A program made the translations under genes and the position numbers. Below the pieces are notes generated by a model. It worked only from the letters and a program-made list of their open reading frames with translations. It searched no databases and had not been told where the DNA came from. A DNA stretch of 64,000 bases from Gliomastix tumulicola. Lineage: Eukaryota; Ascomycota; Sordariomycetes; Hypocreales; Bionectriaceae. Location: positions 2,170,001-2,234,000 of the forward strand of contig BCHX01000004.1 of NCBI GenBank assembly GCA_001599755.1, given 5' to 3'. Positions 36,654 to 46,816 of the stretch are shown in pieces. Position 1 is the stretch's first letter. Each line of letters starts with the position of its first letter.

Positions 36654-37823
36654 GGAAGGTCAACGTCGCCGTCACATGGGCTCTCTGCGGCTCCTGGTTT
36701 CCTAACATTCCACGAGCTTCAGAACCACCACCTCCTGAATGGATACTCAACAGATCCTTTCACCGACATGCCCCCCTAAATTCGGAGCACGTCGCCAGCT
36801 TCACAAACATAGTTTTACCGAGGCGCAACTAGCAACGTTATGATCTTACTGCTGGAATGCCTTCGCCGCGGAGAGAGCGTTGGGTTGTTTTCGACGCCCA
36901 GTCAGCCGCTTTTTCCGATTATACATATACATCTCTGGATGGATTCGATCGTCTCCAGACTTTTTCTCCCTCGGGACGCTGCGCTTTCTGACTTATTCTT
37001 TCTTATTTTCCACCTTCCTTCACTTCTTGATGTAAGTAAACTTGGGCCAGGGCAATTGCAAGTTTCAAAAGGTTTCTGGTCTGCCGGAGACCCTTGCTTT
37101 TTGCGGACGGCGTTTCATGGACGGCTCGGAGGACACGCCCGAGGTTTTTTTGTCAATTGTACATGGTGTTGATGGTTGGATTCGGCATGGGTCTTACAAG
37201 TGTAGCAACAGGCAACGGAAGCTACAAAATGCATGACAGCAGAGGAACGCACATGATCTGGGACGACATTCAGGACGTTTGAAAACAGTTTTGAGCTTTA
37301 TGTATATGTATGCATTATCCATCGAGATACACGAATGAACGATGGTAAATTTAATTCACCAAACATTTGAGCATCGTATGTGAGGAGCATAATGGGTGTC
37401 ACGTGACTCGGCGCAGCCACTCGCTGATGATGTTTGTGGTGGGGTTTGGACATCCGTATTAGGCCTAGCGCGCAACTGCAAGGCCGTTCCTCTCCCAAGT
37501 AAACAACACCAAGAGGCAATTCGAGCCCCAGCAGCCATCATCCCGCGTCTTGGGGCAGTTTTCGCAACGCATCCCCGTCGACCCGGCCTCCCAACCATCA
37601 TTATACGCCCAATCACGACACCCCGACGACAACCTGCGCGCATCCCACGCGTGTCGCAGCCGAATTGCAGCACGAGAGAACCGCCCGCCGTTTCAACGCG
37701 ACTCCCCGACCCCCGACCCGCACCAGACTTACGCGACAAAAGACCAAAAAAAAGAGACGGCGACGGGAGCAACAGGGCAGCAGACCACCCTTTGGCGTCG
37801 ATGCATCCGCGACACGGCCATCC
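36654..37823. other. Intergenic region atf1 to DSN1
   Basis: 3' UTR of the bZIP gene and promoter of DSN1. No gene recognised. Confidence 0.55.
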
Positions 37824-39638
37824 ATGACGACTCTCGTGGCAACTCGACAGGCGCTGAAACCTCTTAGTATGGGAAATCAGCCGGAGCGCCGGACGAGCAA
37901 GCGCCTTGCGGGTACGTTCACATACATACAACACCACGCGCGCCGGCAACAGGGGAGAGAGAGAGAGAGAGAGAGAGAGGTTACTGACAAGGAGGAATCT
38001 AGCTGCGGACGACTACGAGCAGGATGACGACTTCACATTCTTCCGCAAGTCCAAGAGGCCGAAGACGGATGAGCAGCCGGAGACGGCGAGGAAGGCTGGG
38101 CGGGGGCGGACGGTGAAGGAGCGCGTGGTGAAGGGGCTTGTCGCCATACCGCAGGAAGAGGAAGAGGAGGAGGAGGAGAATGAGGTAGAGCAGGTGCGGC
38201 CGCCGCCAGCGAAGTCGACGACGAGGAAATCTTCACGGCAGAAGCAGCAGCAACAGCAGCAGCACGTGGACGAGGAGAGTGCGCCGCGGCCACCGCCAGC
38301 GAAGACGAAAGCCACGGGGAGAGGGACGCGAAAAACCGCGCGACCGCTGCCACCAGAGGAGGAGGACGAGGAGGAGCCGGAGCCGGAGCCGGAGCTGGAG
38401 CTGGTCCCTACGAACGGCGCGTCGAAGGGTCGAGGGGCAGCAGCACGAAAACCTGCGCGTCTGCCGGCCGGCGATGAGGACGAGGTAGAGGTGGTCCCTA
38501 CGAATGGTGCGTCACGGACAAAGGGCGGGAAGAAGGCGGGCTCGTCACGGACGGCCAAGGTGGTGGCCCAGTCACCCCCCAGGCCGCAGCCCGCGGTCGC
38601 CAAGATTGCGCTACCGATGAGCGACACACCCATCATCAACCGCAACAAGGAGATGCGCAAGAAGGGGACCGGCAACAGGAGGAGCAGTCTGGGGTCGCGC
38701 GGCCGCAGGGCCAGCTCGCTCATCGAGAGCGGCCAGGCTGCGATCCCGCATCGCGAAGTCAACCCGGCCGAGTTCTACAAACACATCGAGGCGGAGGGTC
38801 TGCCAGAGCCCAGGCGGATGAAGCAGCTTCTGACGTGGTGCGGCGAGCGCGCATTATCAGAGAAGCCGCCGCATGGCAGTAAGAACGCCAGTATCATACA
38901 CGGGGGTGAGTGTTACTCCGTACTATCTAGATAAACCGCTGGTGAAGACGGAGGTTGCTAACACGACACACAGCTCGAGCGATTCAAGACCAGCTTCTTA
39001 AGGATTTCGGGTCCCGATCAGAGTTCTCGGATTGGTTCAGTCGAGACGACGCACCGAAAGCGCCCGTTCTTCTCAAGCCGAATCCGAGGAATGTAGAACT
39101 CGACGAGAAGATAGCACAGCTTGAGGAGAACGTCAGAAGGTAGGCAGCAGACGTGTCCCTAGCAAACTTGTGCTTGACACTGACATGCGCTTCCAGATTG
39201 CAAGAGGAAAAGAAGGCATGGCAGGCAATAAGAAAACCGCCGCCGGATCAACCACCACTGTTTACAGAGCAAGAAAAGGAGTCCAGCACCATCTCCCTGC
39301 CCGACTTCGACCTATTAGACGCAGAAGACGGCAGAATACGCGGTTTCCTCTCAGACGAAAGCACATCCCTAGACGCCCTACGAACCAAGACGGAGAAGCG
39401 GTTACAGAGGGTCCGATCGACTCTCGAGTTCGAGATGGACCAGTTCGCGGACAACGTGCACAAGCTGGAGCAGAGGGTGCTGGTAGCAGACGAGGAGGCG
39501 GATAAGGTCCTCAGTCTGAGCGCCCTGCGTCTAAAGGAGCGCGAAGAGAGGGAACGCGCCAGTGCTGGGACAAAGGATATGCCCATCATGGAGGTGCTGA
39601 GGAGCTTAGGCAACATACTGCCGGAGTCAGGAGGGTGA
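37824..39638 (+). CDS. DSN1: DSN1/Mis13 subunit of the Mis12 (MIND) kinetochore complex
   Basis: Four exons: 37824-37911, 38003-38905, 38974-39139 and 39197-39638, giving 532 residues. Introns have GTACGT, GTGAGT and GTAGGC donors and CTAG/CAG acceptors, all frame-preserving. The N-terminal half is disordered, acidic and Lys/Arg-rich. The conserved Mis13 region begins at SDTPIINRNKEMRKKGTGNR with RRSSLGSRGRRASSL and continues HREVNPAEFYKHIEAEGLPE and RMKQLLTWCGERAL, then ARAIQDQLLKDFG and the C-terminal helices. The RRSSLG/RRASSL stretch matches the Aurora B (Ipl1) site region that controls CENP-C binding in Dsn1. Acts at the inner kinetochore to link CENP-C/CENP-T to Ndc80. Confidence 0.92.
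37954..37980. repeat. GA dinucleotide repeat inside DSN1 intron 1
   Basis: About twelve GA units within the 91-nt first intron, between donor and branch site (TACTGAC at about 37982). Likely length-variable. Confidence 0.85.
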
Positions 39639-40405
39639 GGGAGTGCCTTAAGACGCTCCGGGATTGGGAGGGAAGGTGGTGACGGAAGCAAGCCTTGATT
39701 TATGAGACTGAATGATGATGAGACGAGGCGTCTGATTTTGATTTCTTCCACCCCGTTATTTGGACTTGCGCGCAAGGGCCGGGTTGGCAAAGGGAGAGTC
39801 TAGGTTTTTTTTTTTCCTTCTATTGTTTGATATCATTTAGGACAGGGATTGGGGAAAGGGGCGCAAGCACTCTGGACAGCAGCCATGGAGCCGGACGATA
39901 CCAGCTATACCAGCATCATGAGGGGGCACTGGGACTGCGCAAGGCAAGGGTCTTAGTTTTCAACCTGAGTTCCGTTCAAAGCTGGGCTGATTTGATTGAT
40001 TTTCCTTGCCCATATCCTGCTAGTCAGGGACCAGAGTGAATGTTCCGACTACGCCACCGCTCGCCGAGAACCACAAGGAGTATGACTACTCGACAAGCAT
40101 CCTTCTTACCTGTCATTCATTGTATCTTATATGCACATCGAGAAATCCAAGACCACAGGAGATTGAAGGGACGCGGCGGCTCCCACTCGTAGACGAATGA
40201 ACAATTGTACCCGTTTTCCCATCTGGCTGTTGTAAATGGACATCTAAACGCCATCAAAAAAGTGTTCCGAATAGTTTTCGCATCCCACAGACATACCGTC
40301 CCCCTTTGCCTCCCGAGGCCAGCCTATCCTGTACTCCCTCCTACAATTCCCCCCCTACTATATCCCCTCCCATCCGGTCACGTAATCGTCCAGGATGGCT
40401 CCAGA
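39639..40405. other. Convergent intergenic region
   Basis: 3' flanks of DSN1 and ERV25. No gene seen. Confidence 0.6.
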
Positions 40406-41259
40406 TCAGATCAGATGCTTCGAGCGGAAGTACGCCCGCAGGTACATGATCTGCCACCCCCACAGCCCGACGAGCAGCCACGTGGTGCCGATGCCGAACC
40501 ACTTGACGCGCGTGTTGGTGCTCTCGTTGGTGTCGCGCAGCTTCTGCTCGCGCTGGCGCAGGTAGTCCATCTCCTTGACGATCTCGCCCGTGAGCTCCTC
40601 GATGCGGCGGAGCTCGGCCTCGACGGGCTTGAGCTTCTCGGTGGCCTGGATGGCGGACCAGTCCTTGGCGTCGGCGCCGATGTCGACGTCGAGCTCGACG
40701 GAGCGGGAGCCGGGGTTGGGGCGCTTGGCTGGGACAAAGAAAATACGTTAGTAAGGGAGCTTGGGAGGGAGATTTGAGTTGGGGAGGGGAGGGGAGGGGA
40801 GGGACATACCGCCCGTGTAGACGTTCTCGAAGCAGACGTCAAAGGCAGCGTCGGAGTGCGACGTGAAGACGGTCCTCGACTCGCCGACAACGTCCCGCGG
40901 TCGGCCGTATTCATTCCCGTCAGCGTCGCGAATCTGTAGAATTAAACCCCCGTGTCAGTCAGTCAGTCCATCAGCTCTCCCCCAAAAACTCAATGTGGTC
41001 TCGTCGAGAACGGGAGCCATCGTCTTGTGATCGCAGAACGTACGTGAATGTTCAGCTGCATCCCATCCCCCTTGGTGCCCCCGACCGTCGCCGTCACCAC
41101 AACGAGCGTCTCCTTGGCCACAAAGTTGCGGATGCACCGCTCCTTCTTCTGGTTCTCGCGCCCCGGGTGCGCCTGGACGTCGAACTTGAGGGCGCTGGCG
41201 ACGCCCAGCAGCACGAGCAGGCTGAGGAGCGCCCTCGTCAGGGAGTTTTGTAAAGCCAT
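40406..41259 (-). CDS. ERV25: ERV25-like p24 COPII cargo receptor
   Basis: Three exons on the minus strand: 41259-41044, 40933-40810 and 40728-40406, giving 220 residues. Junctions are GTACGT/CTACAG and GTATGT/CCCAG with CTAAC. A signal peptide covers 1-23 (cleavage after ASA). The GOLD domain follows with ERCIRNFV, TVGGTKGDGMQLNIHIRDADG and FDVCFENV, whose two Cys are the conserved disulfide pair. A coiled coil (about 145-185) precedes one membrane helix (WFGIGTTWLLVGLWGWQIMY). The tail LRAYFRSKHLI closely resembles the Erv25 cytosolic tail that binds COPI/COPII coats. p24 proteins cycle between ER and Golgi and load GPI-anchored and other cargo. Confidence 0.93.
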
Positions 41260-41861
41260 GGCCTTCTCTTTTGTGTCTTGGTTCGTTTCCTTTTCCCCCT
41301 TTTTGTCTTCACTGTTCGGGTCGGAGTTTTCCCCCAGTAATTGCGTCGTTACGGTCTGTCGGAAGGGGGTTGCTGGGATGGGGGGAGGATCATGGTTGAC
41401 GTGACACTTTCTTGGATGGACGACTTTAGAGGGACAGGGGGGGGCGTGTTAGTTGTTGAAAGGTGGCCAACCAGGGACTGTTTCAGTCACGTGCCTGGGC
41501 GATGAAAGAGCACCTCAATGCTTAACGAGAGTGTTCCAAGTCTTGTTCCTTTGATGGTTTCAATATCAAGCATTCGTATTTGTCAATTGATTTTCATTTG
41601 GTAGTTATTATTCAAATCCTGCGAATTGTAGTGGTTTGTACACACAGTCGCAAGCACCAGAACAAGCGAGGCAAGCAAGCGTGCCACATGTGAACTTGCT
41701 GTGGCGTCGCTCCACACCTCACGCCCAATCAGGAGCTGCCTTGCCACAGGAGGCATCAGCCTTGTCAACCACCCTCCACCATTTCAACTTTCCGTCAAAC
41801 CGCCAGGAAAACGCGACCGACCAAATCAACTGAACATCAGCATCCGCAACGAACCGGCACG
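41260..41861. other. Bidirectional intergenic region ERV25/U1-C
   Basis: 602 bases between divergent start codons; no gene. Contains both leaders; C/T-rich on the minus strand just before ERV25. Confidence 0.6.
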
Positions 41862-42854
41862 ATGCCCAAGTGTGAGCCCCCCCGCAGTCATCATATCTGT
41901 CTACTAGACCTTTGCTAACATGGTTCACAGTCTTCTGTACGTTGCCTCCGAGTCTGATACGTTGGAGCTGGGTTGCGCGCCGGCGCGTGCCTGAGTTCCT
42001 TCAGGATCAACGCACCACTTCCCGACGACGAGCAAGAACACATATAGCTGACCGCTGTTGTTCCTAGGCGACTACTGCGATGTGTACCTCACGCACGACT
42101 CAATGAGCGTGCGGAGGGCGCACAACAGCGGCCGTAACCACCTACGAAACGTCGTCGACTACTACCAGCGTGAGTTCGCCTTCCCTCCCTCCCTCCCTCC
42201 CTCCCTCTGCAACCCTCACGTGCAACAACTAGCTTGCTCACACCTTTTCTTTCACCGTACAGGAATCGGCCACGAGAAAGCCCAGTCCGTCATCGACTCC
42301 ATCACAAACTCGTACGCCGCCGAGGGCCAGGCCGACGCGAATCCGATGCTGCCCCAGAACCAGGCGCACAACCACTTCAACCCGCCCCCCTTTGGCTTCC
42401 CGCCAGGCGGGCCGCCACCGCATTTCCCGAATCTGCCTGGTGGTCCTCCCGGCGGCGGCATGCCCCAGGGCCTTCCTCGTACGTTTTCCTCCTCCTCCTC
42501 CCCAATCTACACCCAGAAATCGCAGCGATTCGAATCATGCTAAAACCTCGTATGACAGCCCCCCCAGGCGGTCGCGGCGGTCCCGGCGCCGGCGGCCCTC
42601 CCATGCCGCCCTTCCCCCCGGGAGGCATCAACATGCCCCCTCCCCCGAACCTGCCCCCGGGCATGCCCTGGCCCCCTCCGCCGGGGCAGTTCCCCTTCCC
42701 GCCTCCCGGCCACGGCGGCGCCGGCGGTCCGCCCCCGGGCTTCCCGGCGTTTCCCATGCCGCCCATCGGCCAGGGCTTCCCTCCCGGTGCCGGGCCTCCG
42801 CCGCCTGGGATGGGACCTCCTCATGGCGGACCGCCTGGGCATGACAGACGATAG
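41862..42854 (+). CDS. YHC1: U1 small nuclear ribonucleoprotein C (U1-C)
   Basis: Five exons: 41862-41871, 41931-41936, 42068-42169, 42263-42478 and 42559-42854, giving 209 residues. The spliced N-terminus [20 protein letters not shown] matches U1-C, with zinc ligands Cys6, Cys9, His24 and His30 at the same positions as in human U1-C, and GRNHLRNVVDYYQ completing the zinc finger. The rest is the family's Pro/Gly/Met-rich tail. U1-C stabilises pairing between U1 snRNA and the 5' splice site. Exon 2 is only 6 nt and supplies most of Phe4-Cys6; no other combination of sites restores the invariant MPKF-x-CDYCD start. Donors GTGAGC, GTACGT, GTGAGT and GTACGT are all canonical. Confidence 0.95.
41931..41936 (+). 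other. YHC1: 6-nt microexon of the U1-C gene
   Basis: TCTTCT flanked by TTCACAG (with GCTAAC branch 15 bases earlier) and GTACGT. It joins T of exon 1 (phase 1) to GC of exon 3, giving codons TTC TTC TGC (Phe-Phe-Cys6). Confidence 0.88.
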
Positions 42855-43519
42855 GGTTGATGTGCATGCACGAGCGGGCGGGTAATGAGAGGAGGGAAGG
42901 AGGAGGAGGAGAAGGAGGAGGAGGAGAAGGAGGAGGAGGAGTGACTGGAGATGTGACGGAGGTGATTTCTGGTTTTGCTCTTAAGGGATTGGGCGCCAAA
43001 TGGCGTTATGGATTGGGAGAAAAGTTGATTTCTTATCTGCGTCACAAACACCAGCGAATACCTAAATCAAGAAAAAACCACCCAGCGACTACTCTAGGTC
43101 GTTTTATTTATAAGTAAGTAGGTCTGCTACCCTTCAAAACGTGCGTGAAATGCAAAGCTCAATCGTTCCAAAAAAGTCATCAGCCATCAGTGAACAGAAA
43201 TCTATATAGGTACACAAACGATTACTCAGTCCCAATTCCATCATACGAAAGAGCACCAGGCCTCGCAGAAGGAGACACAGGCTCAGTACTATATAATGCA
43301 TACAAACTCAGAACTGCAGATAAAGCTCAAAACGCTCTCAAAAAGATATATGCCAGGCTGCTTGCATAGGCTGTCGTCGCGAAGCGTAACATCATATATA
43401 TCGTCAATTCCTCATGAGAGAACCAAAAATCATACCCAACCAGAGACCCAACAATCGGCAGAGTTCGATCCTTGCTTCGCTTTTTTTCGTGATAAGGTAT
43501 GTTTGGGAAGTCAACAAAC
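42855..43519. other. Convergent intergenic region
   Basis: 3' flanks of U1-C and the minus-strand 1098-residue gene, with a GGA/GAA-rich repeat at about 42893-42942. No gene seen. Confidence 0.55.
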
Positions 43520-46500
43520 TCAGAATCTGTTCGAGTTTCCATCCCCACGGTAATGGCCTGAACGGATCACTTCTTCCACTCCATCGCGGACCTCGGTCGG
43601 TCCGCTGATCTGCTGCCGCAGTTCCCGGCTCCGCTTCTCGCGGCGTTTCTCGCTGAGTCTCCGGGGAAGGTTCTGCAGCTCCTCGAGGCTCTCCCCGAGG
43701 GAGTTTCGCCGCCGGCGGCTGGACTCCCGGATCCGGCCCCGAACACTGGCGCCGCGCCAGAACCCACGATTCTCATCCTCCTCGGGCGCGGTGAAAGGTC
43801 GGTCTGGCTGGTTGGAGCGTCGCCGAAGGGACTCGATACTCGTCAGACGCCGAATCACACGCAAGTTTCCACTGGGTGTTCGTTTGATCGTGCGCCGCTC
43901 GGTTCCGGTCTCGTCATCTGTAGCATCATACTCCTCGCTGCGGCGTGGCAGGCTTGCGAAGGTCTTCTTGACCTTGTCGTTGAAGGTCCTCTTCAGCCTC
44001 GACGGGCGATTATCGACAAGTGGATACCTCAAATGCTCATCCTCGTCATAGTCGCTTGATTGACGTCCGCGGCCCCGACGCCAGTCATCATCTTCATCGT
44101 CATACTCATCCTCATCCTCGGACCAGAATGGTCGCCAGTACGGGTGAAGCTTGGCACCCTCACGTGGCTGATCGCCTTCTTGGGGGAAATCAGAGCGATA
44201 TGGAGGGCTGTCGCTGATCTCCCGACGGCGGCTGCTGCTCCGCCTCCTAGTCAAAGACAAAGCCCGAGACAGGAAGCGAGGGGTTCGAGATGAGTTTGGC
44301 GGGTACTCGACCGAATCCCGCTTGCGTCTTGTCAGTGCCCTCCTGACCAGGGACTTGCGGCGTTCTGGCGGTGGTGGCTCCTCCGCAATCGCCTCAAAAA
44401 AGTTGCCCATTTGAATGGCCACGTCAGGTCCAGGAGTGACGCCCGATGGGGTGGCAGGAATAAACGCAAGTGCTGGCAGTTGACCAGGGAGTTGTGAGGG
44501 CGGCTCGGGAGGGGGTCGAGGGTTTCGTAGAGGTGAGTCCACGTCCTCCAGAGCAAATTGTGGAATCTGTGGTTGCTGAGGCGTCATAGGGTCGTCGTTG
44601 GCGGGAACGGATTGTACCTTCTTGATTTGAGTGTCCAAACTGGGGCCATCAAGATCCTTGCGTGAGGTATCCGAGGCATCAGAGGGCTTGTTGGAATGAT
44701 TGACCATGAGAAGCGATGAGTTCTGATGCGGATACATCTGGATAGCCTGCGCCTCAGATACCTCGGGTGCTGTTCCGTTGGTCTCCACAGACATGACTGA
44801 GAAGGGCGTGTTGCGGGCTGTGAACTTCTTCATTGAGGCAGTCTCGTCCAGTCGATCTCCTTCGTGCGATTCAGTCGGTCCATGATGATCTTCCTGCGGC
44901 ATGATAATGTGCGGTGGAAGGAGCGCTGGTAGGTGGTTGTCTTCGACAACCGGCTCGCGTGACGGAACGTTACGGTGTGCCGGCTCATGACTGGGCTCCT
45001 TATGCTGTACTGGCTCAGAATAGAGCAGCTCAGGCTGTGCCAGCTCGGTCTGGTTTGGATACTTGAAAGAATGGTTGCGTAGTGTGTCTCGGGCTCGCAC
45101 ACTCTCGGCTGTCATGGATCCCGCCCGAGATACATTGCGGCTAGTCGGGGCAGACAGTGACGATGATCGAGTGGGAATCGCAGGAGGAAAATCGATGGTC
45201 CACTCAGAGTGGTCGGAGAAGGACAGTGTTCTGGATCGTCGACTCGAGCGGTCAAATACCGGTGCTAGCTCCTTGAAGACTGGTGTCTCGAACGGAGCCG
45301 AGCTTAGGCTCATGGTACGTCGTGATCGTCGGCTGGAGGTTGACCGCAGCGATGGTTCCCTGCTTGTAGATCTGTTCGAGGATCTTCGATCAGGGACAAC
45401 GACAACAGGAATACCACCACTCTTCCAAACATCGCGTCTTGCCTTTCCGCTGGCAACTGAGCTGGCGGTCGTATTTGAAGCGTAACTCTCGTGACGTCGT
45501 CCTCGTTCAGGGCGAACAGGTACTTCCGTGTGTGCCTTGATCACCTCTGGCTCAGTCGTTACTATCGCCCAATCCGTCACATTAGAGAGAGGGCTTCGTA
45601 GTTCACTCTGCTTCCGCACATGTCGCAGGGTCCGCTGTCTTTGGGGTGGTCCATCAACAAGATAAGCCCCGACAGTTGACGACACTGATCTCGATGACGT
45701 CACGGAAGCTCTCTTTTTCGCCGTTTCGACAGAGACCTCGGAGCTGGTCGGCGGTATCGAACGAGCAGTCGATTTGGTCCGACGAGTCGGGGGCGACTGG
45801 GCCACGGTGTTCTTCTCTCGCAGTGATAGTTGCTGGACTGCCCTCGTGGCATGGCTTGGCGTGACTTCAATATCGTCATCTTCCACTACACCTCGCCTGT
45901 ACTTAACAGGAGATGTGTTTGATGTGGCCGAGACATTCCTCAACCTAACCGTCACGCCACCACGAGTTCGACTCTCGTCCAAATCTTGCGCAGCATCGCC
46001 CATCGGATCCCATTCTCCGTCGAACTTTCCAAATTCTCCTCGGGTCCGGGGTGTATAGACTTCTTCGGGTTGGCTCTCGAGCTTGGACAAGGCCATGTCA
46101 AGTGCCTGCGGGTGGGGGATCCGACTGTCATCGGGGTTGGACAGTTTCCGAACGGTCTGCTGTGATGTCCTACCAGAGGTGAAGGAAGCACCTCGAATGG
46201 TAGACCGGCTGTCGTCCTCTTCGGACGAAGCGGGATCCTCGCGAGCCGTCTTAAAAGATTCAGTGCGCGACTCGGCGGTGGTCGTTCGGGAGGCCGTTCG
46301 ATTCGCAAGACTCGGGCGGATAGCTCGAGGGCGGGAGATGGGCTGTGGGGGTGTCACGTCAGGCGTGGGTGGGCTGCGTTGATCCGGGGGTGTCGACGGA
46401 GGTAAAGCTTGGGCATTTTTAGACGTTGGCAGGTTGTGGCCAGTAATGGTAGGACTGGATGGAATGGCAGAGTGGCTGCTCGAAGAGGCACGGGAATGTG

Positions 46501-46816
46501 CCGGTGGCGTCGGGGGAGGTTCGGGACCAGCTCCTATCCTTCCACGTTGGTGTTTCAATTCTCTAGTCGGACTCGGAGATTGTGATCCAGTGGTGCTGGG
46601 GATTGTCTCGGTATCGAGAGCAAGAGACACATCAAATCTGGGATCCGTCGGTAGCAGAGTGTCTGGATCATGCGTGCTTCGTTGGCTAGGGGGCCGCGGC
46701 AGGAGCTTGTGCTTCTTGAACTGGCGCCGCCCAGAGTCATCGGTGGCCAGTGGGCCAAAGCCATGTTGAAGTGCAGCCGCCATTTCAGGCGGGTGAGCTG
46801 AAGACGGGGCCAGCAT
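43520..46816 (-). CDS. Large disordered Ser/Arg-rich hypothetical protein
   Basis: Single open frame of 1098 codons on the minus strand starting at the ATG at 46816 (Met-Leu-Ala-Pro); Met12 is an alternative start. No catalytic domain, signal peptide or membrane segment. Composition is Ser, Arg, Pro and Thr-rich with many basic/SP/RRxS-like phosphorylation-type motifs. An acidic block with DEDEYDDEDDDW (about 925-940) is followed by a basic C-terminal 150 residues rich in RRR and helical charge (LGESLEELQNLPRRLSEKRR). A frame this long is clearly coding. Such proteins are common lineage-specific scaffold or signalling proteins in Pezizomycotina, but I do not recognise this one. Splicing near the ends cannot be excluded. 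Confidence 0.8.
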   Translation of the reverse strand: MLAPSSAHPPEMAAALQHGFGPLATDDSGRRQFKKHKLLPRPPSQRSTHDPDTLLPTDPRFDVSLALDTETIPSTTGSQSPSPTRELKHQRGRIGAGPEPPPTPPAHSRASSSSHSAIPSSPTITGHNLPTSKNAQALPPSTPPDQRSPPTPDVTPPQPISRPRAIRPSLANRTASRTTTAESRTESFKTAREDPASSEEDDSRSTIRGASFTSGRTSQQTVRKLSNPDDSRIPHPQALDMALSKLESQPEEVYTPRTRGEFGKFDGEWDPMGDAAQDLDESRTRGGVTVRLRNVSATSNTSPVKYRRGVVEDDDIEVTPSHATRAVQQLSLREKNTVAQSPPTRRTKSTARSIPPTSSEVSVETAKKRASVTSSRSVSSTVGAYLVDGPPQRQRTLRHVRKQSELRSPLSNVTDWAIVTTEPEVIKAHTEVPVRPERGRRHESYASNTTASSVASGKARRDVWKSGGIPVVVVPDRRSSNRSTSREPSLRSTSSRRSRRTMSLSSAPFETPVFKELAPVFDRSSRRSRTLSFSDHSEWTIDFPPAIPTRSSSLSAPTSRNVSRAGSMTAESVRARDTLRNHSFKYPNQTELAQPELLYSEPVQHKEPSHEPAHRNVPSREPVVEDNHLPALLPPHIIMPQEDHHGPTESHEGDRLDETASMKKFTARNTPFSVMSVETNGTAPEVSEAQAIQMYPHQNSSLLMVNHSNKPSDASDTSRKDLDGPSLDTQIKKVQSVPANDDPMTPQQPQIPQFALEDVDSPLRNPRPPPEPPSQLPGQLPALAFIPATPSGVTPGPDVAIQMGNFFEAIAEEPPPPERRKSLVRRALTRRKRDSVEYPPNSSRTPRFLSRALSLTRRRSSSRRREISDSPPYRSDFPQEGDQPREGAKLHPYWRPFWSEDEDEYDDEDDDWRRGRGRQSSDYDEDEHLRYPLVDNRPSRLKRTFNDKVKKTFASLPRRSEEYDATDDETGTERRTIKRTPSGNLRVIRRLTSIESLRRRSNQPDRPFTAPEEDENRGFWRGASVRGRIRESSRRRRNSLGESLEELQNLPRRLSEKRREKRSRELRQQISGPTEVRDGVEEVIRSGHYRGDGNSNRF

